Source: Candidatus Faecousia excrementipullorum (GTDB lineage: Bacteria; Bacillota; Clostridia; Oscillospirales; Oscillospiraceae). Taken from it: a stretch of 61,980 nucleotides of DNA. The stretch covers positions 1 to 61,980 of the forward strand of contig DVGG01000039.1 of assembly GCA_018712825.1 (NCBI GenBank), given 5' to 3'. The notes under the pieces are model-generated. The model did not search any database. It was not told the origin of the DNA and saw only the letters and a list, made by a program, of their open reading frames with translations. Shown here in pieces: positions 55,346-61,980 of the stretch. The position numbers and the translations under genes were made by a program. Positions within the stretch are counted from its first letter, which is position 1; the number at the start of each line of letters is the position of its first letter.

Positions 55346-55927
55346 CTATGGCTTCATTATAACCAATCCAGAGAAAAAGGCAAGGCATTTTTCCCGGAAT
55401 TCCTGGGCTGTGCCATTATTTTCCAGCACATAGTCGCAGTGGGTACGGAAAAAGTCCTCCGACGGCTGGGCGGCGATTCTTGCCCGGGCGTAGCTTTCCG
55501 GAATGCGATCCCGCACCATGAGCCGGGCCACCCGCACATCTACCGGAGCGGTGACCGCTACCGTCACATCGCACAGCCGGGAAAGACCGCTTTCCACCAG
55601 GGCAATGGCGTCGATGGCAGCAAGAGGCGGTTTGGTTTTGAGAGCCTCCTCCACCGCCTGACACACAAACCGGTGGGTAATGCCGTTCAAATCCGAAAGA
55701 GCCTGGGGGTCGGAAAAGACCACCTGCCCCAGCTTTTTCCGCAGAAGCTGGCCTTCTGCCACCGTCCCGGGAAACCGGGCGGCAATTTGCCCCAGCAAAT
55801 CCCGGTTGGCTTTCAGCAAATCGTGATAGATGGCATCGCAGTCCAGAATCATCCCCCCCAGCTGGGCGATGACCTCCAGAGCGGTGGTCTTTCCGCAGCC
55901 GGTGCCCCCTGTAATGCCAATAATCAT
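55346..55927 (-). CDS. coaE: Dephospho-CoA kinase
   Basis: 193 residues from the ATG at 55927, in a four-base ATGA overlap with the upstream gene. P-loop GITGGTGCGKTTAL, then DCDAIYHDLL (acceptor Asp) and the lid TVAVTAPVDVRVARLMVRDRI (in part). It performs the last step of coenzyme A synthesis. Slightly short but complete. Confidence 0.92.
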   Translation of the reverse strand: MIIGITGGTGCGKTTALEVIAQLGGMILDCDAIYHDLLKANRDLLGQIAARFPGTVAEGQLLRKKLGQVVFSDPQALSDLNGITHRFVCQAVEEALKTKPPLAAIDAIALVESGLSRLCDVTVAVTAPVDVRVARLMVRDRIPESYARARIAAQPSEDFFRTHCDYVLENNGTAQEFREKCLAFFSGLVIMKP

Positions 55928-56958
55928 AGGGCCTGCTCCGGGTCGATGATGTGGAAGGCGGCGGCCTTTTTCAGCCGGTTCTGCACCGCATAGGCAACGC
56001 CCCCACCCTGGGGACACCGGGCAAACACCCGATGTACCGCCGGGTCATCCAGCTCCCGCAGGGCGGAGAACAGTCCGGCAGAGAGGGTAGCCACATCCGA
56101 TTCCAGACCGTAGGAGAGGGGATTGCACCCTTCGTACAGGGGCAGCTCCTCCTGGAAGCACAGCACCCGGTCGCCGGACTTATAGTGGCGGCGGATGTAG
56201 GCGGCGGCCTTCTCCCGGGAGCCGGAGACAATCAGCACCTGGCACTGGGGCGCATAATGGCGGTACTTCATGCCGGGCGCCTTCACCACCGCATCCTTGT
56301 CAATCTGGGCGGTGACAGCCTTGTCCACCACCAGATCCCCCAGCACCTCCAGAAGCTGCTCCGGGGTAATGCCGCCGGGGCGCAGGAGCCGGGGCCGTTC
56401 CTCCGTCAGGTCCACAATGGTGGACTCCACCCCCACCCGGCAGGGACCCCCATCCACCACAGCCTCAATTCTTCCCTGGTGGTCGTGAAGCACATGCTCA
56501 GCGGTGGTGGTGGAGGGCTTTCCGGAGATGTTGGCAGAGGGTGCGGCAATGGGCACCCCGGCCTTGGCGATGATGGCCCGGGTGACGGCGCTGTCCGGGC
56601 AGCGGATTCCCACGGTGGAAAGTCCGGCGGTGGTGCATTTGGGCACCGTCTCCCGGGCAGGAAGCACCATGGTCAGGGGCCCGGGCCAGAAGGCCTCCGC
56701 CAGCGCATAGGCGGCAGCCGGGACATGGTGGCAGTACAGCGGAATCTGCTCCGGGCCGGTAATATGGAGAATCAGGGGATTGTCCTGGGGACGGCCCTTG
56801 GCTTTGAAGATTTTAGCCACCGCCTCCGGGTTCAGACCGTCCGCCCCCAGACCGTAAACGGTCTCCGTGGGGATGGCCACCAGCCCCCCGTTTTTGATGA
56901 TTTCTCCGGCAATCTCCGGAGTATCCGGACTGTCCGCCGGAAGGATTCGGGTTTCCAT
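55924..56958 (-). CDS. Threonylcarbamoyl-AMP synthase (Sua5/YwlC type)
   Basis: 344 residues from the ATG at 56958. The YrdC domain (residues about 12-205) has IPTETVYGLGADGLN, KIFKAKGRPQDNPLILH and APSANISGKPS. The C-terminal Sua5 domain (about 230-344) begins at APGMKYRHYAPQ. It makes threonylcarbamoyl-AMP for the t6A modification of tRNA. AGAGGTG precedes the start, and its end overlaps coaE. Confidence 0.93.
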   Translation of the reverse strand: METRILPADSPDTPEIAGEIIKNGGLVAIPTETVYGLGADGLNPEAVAKIFKAKGRPQDNPLILHITGPEQIPLYCHHVPAAAYALAEAFWPGPLTMVLPARETVPKCTTAGLSTVGIRCPDSAVTRAIIAKAGVPIAAPSANISGKPSTTTAEHVLHDHQGRIEAVVDGGPCRVGVESTIVDLTEERPRLLRPGGITPEQLLEVLGDLVVDKAVTAQIDKDAVVKAPGMKYRHYAPQCQVLIVSGSREKAAAYIRRHYKSGDRVLCFQEELPLYEGCNPLSYGLESDVATLSAGLFSALRELDDPAVHRVFARCPQGGGVAYAVQNRLKKAAAFHIIDPEQAL

Positions 56959-56971
56959 AGCAGCACCTCTT

Positions 56972-57004
56972 AAAAAAGGAGCAGCCGCCGTTGGCAGCTG
57001 CTCC
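56972..57004 (-). terminator. tpiA terminator
   Basis: On the minus strand GGAGCAGC (56997-57004) pairs with GCTGCTCC (56978-56985), followed by T6 (56972-56977). Confidence 0.85.
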
Positions 57005-57022
57005 AGACTCGTATGGGTTAAA

Positions 57023-57799
57023 TTACACGGTGGGCTGGTTGGCAGCTTCGATGATCTGCACAAACTTCTCGGGCACCAGGGAGGCGCCGCCGATGAGGCC
57101 GCCGTCGATGTCGGGCTGAGCCAGCAGCTCGAAGGCGTTCTTCTCGTTCATGGAGCCGCCGTACAGGATGGAGATAGCCCGGGCGTTCTTGGAGCTGTAG
57201 AGCTTGCGAACCACGGTACGGATACCCTCGCAAACCTCCTGAGCCTGCTCAGGGGTAGCGGTCTTGCCGGTGCCGATGGCCCAGATGGGCTCGTAGGCGA
57301 TAACCACCTTGCGGATCTTCTCCTCAGGAACATCCTTCAGGCCCAGCTTGATCTGCATGGCAATCCACTCGGAGGTGATGCCGGCTTCCCGCTGCTCCAG
57401 GGTCTCGCCGCAGCACATAATGGGGGTCAGGCCAGCTTCCAGAGCAGCCAGAACCTTGGCATTGACATCGGCGTCGGTCTCGCCCATAGCGCGGCGCTCG
57501 GAGTGGCCGATGATCACGTACTTGCAGCCGGCGTCTACCAGCATATCGGTGGCAATCTCACCGGTGTAAGCGCCGGAGGGATTGGGGTTGCAGTTCTCGG
57601 CGCCGATGCCCACCCGGGTCTCACGCATAGCCCGGACAGCGGCGGGGATGCACACGGCAGGTACGCACAGAGCCACATCGCACCAACGGCCCTTGGGCAG
57701 GATGGCCTTCAGCTGAGTCATGAATTCCTTGGTCTGGCTGGGGGTCTTGTTCATCTTCCAGTTGCCGGCGATGACGGTCTTACGATACTTTCTGTTCAT
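57023..57799 (-). CDS. tpiA: Triosephosphate isomerase
   Basis: 258 residues. Complete TIM: Lys in AGNWKMNKT, catalytic His in VIIGHSERR, Glu in [13 protein letters not shown] and loop 6 as [12 protein letters not shown], then [17 protein letters not shown]. Downstream of pgk with an 80-base gap that contains a hairpin. Glycolysis, cytoplasm. Confidence 0.98.
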   Translation of the reverse strand: MNRKYRKTVIAGNWKMNKTPSQTKEFMTQLKAILPKGRWCDVALCVPAVCIPAAVRAMRETRVGIGAENCNPNPSGAYTGEIATDMLVDAGCKYVIIGHSERRAMGETDADVNAKVLAALEAGLTPIMCCGETLEQREAGITSEWIAMQIKLGLKDVPEEKIRKVVIAYEPIWAIGTGKTATPEQAQEVCEGIRTVVRKLYSSKNARAISILYGGSMNEKNAFELLAQPDIDGGLIGGASLVPEKFVQIIEAANQPTV

Positions 57800-57838
57800 T
57801 TTCTTACTCCTTAAATAGATAACGGTTATTTATAGTAC

Positions 57839-57862
57839 CGGGGCGGAGAATCCTCCGCCCCG
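57839..57862. repeat. Hairpin between pgk and tpiA
   Basis: CGGGGCGGAG (57839-57848) pairs with CTCCGCCCCG (57853-57862), 10-bp stem with a 4-base loop and no T-run. A partial terminator or RNA-processing site that could set different levels of the two enzymes. Confidence 0.6.
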
Positions 57863-57879
57863 ATAATCAGCAGAGGGAA

Positions 57880-59079
57880 TTACTTGTCCTGCAGGCAGGC
57901 AATGCCGGGCAGCTCCAGGCCTTCCAGGAACTCCAGGGAAGCGCCGCCGCCGGTGGAGATGTGGGTGATCTTGTCAGCAAAGCCCAGCTGCTCGCAAGCT
58001 GCTGCGCTGTCGCCGCCGCCCACGATGGTCACGGCGTCGGAGTCGGCCAGAGCCTGAGCCACGTCCTTGGTGCCCTTGGACAGAATGGGGTTCTCAAACA
58101 CGCCCATGGGTCCGTTCCACACCACGGTCTTGGCGGCCTTCACGGCAGCGGCAAACTCGGCAGAAGCCTTGGGGCCGATGTCCAGGCCAATCTTGTCAGC
58201 GGGGATAGCGGTGCAGTCCACCACTTCCACGGGAATCTCAGCATCGATGGGGGAGGGGAAGCTGTCGGCTACCACGGTGTCCACAGGCAGCAGCAGGTTT
58301 ACGCCCTTCTCGGCAGCCTTGGCCATCATTTCCTTGCAGTAGTCGATCTTCTCATTGTCCACCAGGGACTTGCCCACGTCATAGCCCTTGGCAGCCAGGA
58401 AGGTGTAGGCCATACCGCCGCCGATGATCAGGGTGTCCACCTTCTCCAGCAGGTTCTTGATGACGTTCAGCTTGTCGGAAACCTTGGCGCCGCCCAGAAT
58501 AGCCACGAAGGGACGCTCGGGAGCAGCCAGAGCCTTGCCCATGATGGAAACTTCCTTCTGCACCAGGTAGCCGGAAACGGCAGGCAGGTAGTCAGCCACG
58601 CCGGCGGTGGAAGAGTGGGCACGGTGAGCGGTGCCGAAAGCGTCGTTTACAAAGATGTCAGCCATGGAAGCCAGTTCCTTGGACAGCTCGGGATCGTTCT
58701 TGGTCTCGCCCTTCATGTAGCGGACATTCTCCAGGAGCATCACGTCGCCGTCCTTGAGAGCTGCAGCCTTGGCCTTGGCGTCCTCGCCAACCACGTCGGC
58801 AGCCATGATGACTTCCTTGCCCAGAAGCTGGGAAATCCGCTCAGCCACAACCTTCAGGCTCAGCTCAGGCTTCCACTCGCCCTTGGGCTTGCCCATGTGG
58901 GAGCAGAGAATAACCTTAGCGCCCTGGTCTACCAGGTACTTGATGGTGGGCATAGCAGCCACAATACGCTTGTCAGAGGTGATTTTGCCATCCTTGGTGG
59001 GGACATTGAAGTCGCAGCGGCACAGAACCCGCTTGCCGGCAACGGAGATATCCTCAATAGACTTCTTGTTGTAATTCAT
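57880..59079 (-). CDS. pgk: Phosphoglycerate kinase
   Basis: 399 residues from the ATG at 59079, 7 bases after GGAGG. N-domain substrate site ([26 protein letters not shown]) and C-domain nucleotide site ([29 protein letters not shown]) are complete. Makes ATP from 1,3-bisphosphoglycerate. A TATAAT lies directly before its ribosome site on the minus strand (59092-59097), but no fitting -35 box is seen. Confidence 0.97.
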   Translation of the reverse strand: MNYNKKSIEDISVAGKRVLCRCDFNVPTKDGKITSDKRIVAAMPTIKYLVDQGAKVILCSHMGKPKGEWKPELSLKVVAERISQLLGKEVIMAADVVGEDAKAKAAALKDGDVMLLENVRYMKGETKNDPELSKELASMADIFVNDAFGTAHRAHSSTAGVADYLPAVSGYLVQKEVSIMGKALAAPERPFVAILGGAKVSDKLNVIKNLLEKVDTLIIGGGMAYTFLAAKGYDVGKSLVDNEKIDYCKEMMAKAAEKGVNLLLPVDTVVADSFPSPIDAEIPVEVVDCTAIPADKIGLDIGPKASAEFAAAVKAAKTVVWNGPMGVFENPILSKGTKDVAQALADSDAVTIVGGGDSAAACEQLGFADKITHISTGGGASLEFLEGLELPGIACLQDK

Positions 59080-59256
59080 TGTCATTCCTCCATTATATCG
59101 GGTGAACCCCGCATTTTTCCGTATTCCAGGGAAGTTCTGATGAAATCGGCAAGAGCTGGGAGCGAGAGATTTTTTCCCGGACAAAAGAATGGAAAACAAG
59201 GGAATACTGTATGTATTTCCTGTTTTTCATTCTGCATGGACGGGGAAAAAGATCCG

Positions 59257-59751
59257 CTATCCAGCCGAAGACGGTTTCTTCAGAGCTTCCTTTTGTAAGT
59301 GAGGGAAATTCAGCTGACGCAGAGCTTCGTAGACGGTGATGGCCACGGCATTGCTGAGATTCAGACTTCTGGCCTCCGGATTCATGGGCAGCCGGATACA
59401 GCTGTCCCGGTGGGCCTCCAGAAAGTCCTCAGGAAGCCCTTTGGTTTCCTTCCCGAAGAACAGGAAGCATTCGTCCTGAAAGACGGCTTCCGTGTAGCAT
59501 CGGGGGGCTTTGGTGGAGAGGCACCACATTTGATTCACGGTGTTTTTGGCGAAGAAGTCCGAAAGATTGTCGTATACCCGCACTTCCACCAGATGCCAGT
59601 AGTCCAGACCGGCCCGGCGGACGGCTTTTTCCGAGATGTCAAAGCCCAGGGGCCGGATCAGGTGCAGACGGGCGCCGGTGGCGGCGCAGGTACGGGCGAT
59701 GTTGCCGCAATTCTGGGGAATTTCCGGCTCCACCAGGACAATATTCAGCAC
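59257..59751 (-). CDS. trmL: tRNA (cytidine(34)-2'-O)-methyltransferase
   Basis: 164 residues, SPOUT fold. IVLVEPEIPQNCGNIARTCA at the N-terminus (motif 1, in part), LFFGKETKGLPEDFL and the knot region RSLNLSNAVAITVYEALRQL. TrmL/CspR methylates the wobble ribose of tRNA-Leu. Length fits (about 155-165). Confidence 0.93.
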   Translation of the reverse strand: MLNIVLVEPEIPQNCGNIARTCAATGARLHLIRPLGFDISEKAVRRAGLDYWHLVEVRVYDNLSDFFAKNTVNQMWCLSTKAPRCYTEAVFQDECFLFFGKETKGLPEDFLEAHRDSCIRLPMNPEARSLNLSNAVAITVYEALRQLNFPHLQKEALKKPSSAG

Positions 59752-59812
59752 GCACCCATCACCTCAAACGATTTTCTGCGGCGGCATGGTTTCCCATTAC
59801 GCTTGCCCAATT

Positions 59813-59841
59813 ATTGTATGCGAAAGTTGCCGTAAAATCAA
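59813..59841 (-). promoter_or_regulatory. trmL promoter
   Basis: On the minus strand TTGATT (59836-59841), 17 bases, TACAAT (59813-59818), about 62 bases before the start. Confidence 0.6.
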
Positions 59842-60027
59842 TCCAAAAATCAGAAAAAAATCTACTTTTTCATAGTTTCACATAAAAAATTTAAGGGGGC
59901 TGGCAAATTTGTGAAAATTGCAGACTTGATTTTTGGGCAAAACCCATAGAAGAAAGGAAAAACCTTCAGATTTCTCAGGATTTTTCCCGCTGCCTCGGGA
60001 AATCCCGGGAAAATAGCCTTTTGAGCA

Positions 60028-60056
60028 TTGACTTTCCGAAGGAATTGTGAAATAAT
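60028..60056 (+). promoter_or_regulatory. Probable aspS promoter
   Basis: TTGACT (60028-60033), 17 bases, AATAAT (60051-60056), about 40 bases before aspS. The rest of the 344-base gap 59752-60095 (apart from the trmL promoter) is AT-rich without clear genes or a T-box. Confidence 0.45.
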
Positions 60057-60095
60057 ACTGAAGTTAAATCTTATAGAAATAAGGGGATATTTCGT

Positions 60096-61874
60096 ATGTT
60101 CCAATCCAGAACCAATACCTGCGGCGAATTGCGGCTTGCCGACGCAGGAAAAGAGGTCACTCTGGCCGGCTGGCTGGAGAATGTCCGTGAGGTGGGCGCC
60201 AACTTCGCCTTCCTGGTGCTCCGTGATTTTTACGGCACCACCCAGATTGTGGTGGAGACCGAGGATATGATGAAGATTGTCAAGGGGCTGAACAAGGAGA
60301 CCACCATTCAGGTCACCGGTACCGTCCGGGAGCGGGAGAGCAAGAATCTCAAGCAGCCCACCGGCGAGATTGAGGTGGTACCCACCAAGATTACTGTGCT
60401 GGGCAAGTGCCGGCACAACAGCCTGCCCTTTGAAATCAACAAGTCCCGGGATGCGGATGAGAATGTGCGCCTTAAGTACCGGTATCTGGATCTGCGGAAT
60501 CCGGCAATGAAGCAGAATATTATCCTCCGGTGCCAGGTGGTGGCAGCCCTCCGTCAGGCCATGACAGAGCATGGCTTCCTGGAAATCACCACCCCTATTC
60601 TCACCGCCTCCTCTCCTGAGGGTGCCCGGGACTACCTGGTGCCTTCCCGGAATCACCCTGGCAAGTTCTACGCTCTGCCCCAGGCTCCCCAGCAGTTCAA
60701 GCAGCTGCTGATGACCGCCGGCTTTGACCGGTACTTCCAGATTGCCCCCTGCTTCCGGGACGAGGACGCCCGGGCAGACCGTACCCCCGGCGAGTTCTAC
60801 CAGCTGGATATGGAGATGGCCTTCGCCTCCCAGGAGGATGTGCTGTCCGTGCTGGAGGATGTGCTGGTGCCTGTCTACGAGAAGTTCGGCAGATATGAAA
60901 GAGTGTCCCAGGCTCCCTTCCGCCATATTCCTTTTAAGGAAGCCATGGAGCGCTACGGCTCCGACAAGCCCGACCTGCGGATTGACCTGGAGGTGCAGGA
61001 CATCACCTCTGTGGTGGCAGACTGCGGCTTCGGCCCCTTCGGCGGCGGTGCAACCGTCAAGGCCGTGGCGGTGGATGACTTTGCCCAGGGCCGGAAGTGG
61101 ATTGACAAGCTCCTGAACGATGTGGAAGTCCAGACCGGCAACAAGGCCTGCTGGGTGCGGGTGGACGAGAACGGTCAGCTCACCGGCGGCATTTCCAAGT
61201 TCCTGACGGACTGCCAGGCCGCTTTCGTGGAGAAGCTGAACCTGAAACCCGGCAGCTTCGTGTGCATGGCCGCCGGCAAGAAGGCTGCCGCCCAGAAAAC
61301 CGCCGGCGTCATCCGTACCATGATGGGCAAGCGGATTCCCGGCCACTTTGACGAGGAGCAGTACGCCTTCTGCTGGATTGTGGACTTCCCCATGTATGAA
61401 ATGGGCGAGGAATCCGGCCAGCTGGAATTCTGCCACAACCCCTTCTCCATGCCCCAGGGCGGTATGCAGGCTCTGCTGGATGCGGAAGGCAATGAGGAAA
61501 AGCTCCTGGCCATCAACGCCAACCAGTACGACCTGGTGTGCAACGGCTATGAGACCGCTTCCGGTGCCGTCCGGAACCATGACCCGGAGATCATGGTCAA
61601 GGCCTTCCAGATGGTAGGCCTGGGTGAGGAGGACGTAAAGGCCAAGTTCCCCGCCATGTATAACGCCTTCACCTACGGCGCACCTCCCCATGCCGGTGCC
61701 GCTCCCGGCGTAGACCGGATGATTATGCTCCTCACCGGCGAGGAATCCATCCGGGAGGTTATCACCTTCCCCATGAACAAGAACGCCCAGGACCTGATGA
61801 TGGACGCCCCCACCACTGTTTCCCAGAAGCAGCTGGACGATGTGCACATCCTCATCAACCAGGACCACCTGTAA
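60096..61874 (+). CDS. aspS: Aspartyl-tRNA synthetase
   Basis: 592 residues, the bacterial type. N-terminal OB-fold anticodon domain (GWLENVREVGANFAFLVLRD), class II motifs 2 (FRDEDARADRTPGEFYQLD region) and 3 (GAAPGVDRMIMLLTG), and the bacterial GAD insertion (about residues 290-420). Charges tRNA-Asp, possibly also tRNA-Asn if the organism uses a GatCAB route; the window does not decide this. Length is normal. Confidence 0.97.
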   Translation: MFQSRTNTCGELRLADAGKEVTLAGWLENVREVGANFAFLVLRDFYGTTQIVVETEDMMKIVKGLNKETTIQVTGTVRERESKNLKQPTGEIEVVPTKITVLGKCRHNSLPFEINKSRDADENVRLKYRYLDLRNPAMKQNIILRCQVVAALRQAMTEHGFLEITTPILTASSPEGARDYLVPSRNHPGKFYALPQAPQQFKQLLMTAGFDRYFQIAPCFRDEDARADRTPGEFYQLDMEMAFASQEDVLSVLEDVLVPVYEKFGRYERVSQAPFRHIPFKEAMERYGSDKPDLRIDLEVQDITSVVADCGFGPFGGGATVKAVAVDDFAQGRKWIDKLLNDVEVQTGNKACWVRVDENGQLTGGISKFLTDCQAAFVEKLNLKPGSFVCMAAGKKAAAQKTAGVIRTMMGKRIPGHFDEEQYAFCWIVDFPMYEMGEESGQLEFCHNPFSMPQGGMQALLDAEGNEEKLLAINANQYDLVCNGYETASGAVRNHDPEIMVKAFQMVGLGEEDVKAKFPAMYNAFTYGAPPHAGAAPGVDRMIMLLTGEESIREVITFPMNKNAQDLMMDAPTTVSQKQLDDVHILINQDHL

Positions 61875-61884
61875 AACACCAGAA

Positions 61885-61911
61885 GGAGCCCATCCCCACC
61901 GGATGGGCTCC
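61885..61911 (+). terminator. Hairpin after aspS
   Basis: GGAGCCCATCC (61885-61895) pairs with GGATGGGCTCC (61901-61911), perfect 11-bp stem, 5-base loop, no T-run; probably the aspS end signal together with the larger hairpin next to it. Confidence 0.6.
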
Positions 61912-61970
61912 CAGACCGTCGAGAAACCCCAGTTTTGCCTGACGCAAAACTGGGGTTTCTCGACGGTCTG
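61912..61970. repeat. 27-bp perfect inverted repeat
   Basis: 61912-61938 is exactly complementary to 61944-61970 around the 5-base loop CTGAC. The stem begins CAGACCGTCGAG and has an A-run/T-run near its middle. It directly abuts the 11-bp hairpin. The size and perfection exceed normal terminators and suggest a dispersed palindromic repeat or very small non-autonomous element. Confidence 0.75.
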
Positions 61971-61980
61971 AGCGCAGGTG

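Noticed and set aside
59842-60095. T-box or other riboswitch upstream of aspS
   Set aside because: No specifier loop, T-box sequence or terminator/antiterminator pair is visible.

Overview
The window looks like a chromosome segment of a GC-rich, low-oxygen Gram-positive bacterium of the Clostridia, most likely an Oscillospiraceae/Ruminococcaceae-type gut anaerobe. The reasons are strong AGGAGG ribosome sites, TTGACA/TATAAT promoters with 17-base spacers, AraR of the GntR/LacI hybrid type, LacI-type regulators, lipoprotein binding proteins instead of periplasmic ones, acetate kinase and lactate/malate-type fermentation genes, and an F-type ATP synthase with sodium-type c-subunit residues. The genus is not certain. 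I recognised no rRNA, tRNA or CRISPR array.

Layout. 170-10294 is an L-arabinose locus: araR faces away from a four-gene sugar ABC transporter (YtfQRT-YjfF/AraUVWZ type), an FGGY kinase, araA and araD. An AraR-like operator and two promoters lie between them. 10345-18000 holds tmcAL (convergent), ackA, a VOC protein that seems frameshifted at its start, pepT, an LDH/MDH-family dehydrogenase, nagB and two genes of unknown function. 18043-22271 (minus) is an operon of a small membrane protein, recD2, a comF-type gene and mreB. 22498-29654 is a complete ATP synthase operon (atpZ-like, atpI, B, E, F, H, A, G, D, C).

29694-35439 (minus) is a malto-oligosaccharide-type operon: binding protein, two permeases, LacI-family regulator and 4-alpha-glucanotransferase, with a LacI/CcpA-type palindrome just downstream of its promoter. 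35844-37856 is a CapD/WbpM-type UDP-sugar dehydratase. 38104-38996 is an AT-richer pair of orphan genes (one secreted, one membrane). 39048-42852 (minus) is an aconitase-X pair with an enoate-reductase-type flavoenzyme that carries a frameshift; its promoter has an 18-base palindrome over the -35 box. 43053-47119 is a cell-surface operon (transglutaminase-like lipoprotein, MBOAT acyltransferase, DHHW/AlgX-type protein).

47120 to about 48650 is an IS110-family insertion sequence with a structured upstream RNA region that may encode its bridge RNA. Then follow a small lipoprotein, a RodA/FtsW-family gene, a beta-glucoside PTS with 6-phospho-beta-glucosidase, an M18 aminopeptidase, coaE, a Sua5/TsaC-type gene, tpiA, pgk, trmL and aspS. 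The window ends in two back-to-back perfect hairpins, one with a 27-bp stem.

Together the genes suggest a saccharolytic fermenter that takes up arabinose, maltodextrins and beta-glucosides, ferments to acetate and a reduced acid, and couples energy through a probable sodium-driven ATP synthase. Convergent gene pairs share compact bidirectional terminators throughout. Start sites were chosen from Shine-Dalgarno spacing and family alignment from memory; no database search was possible.
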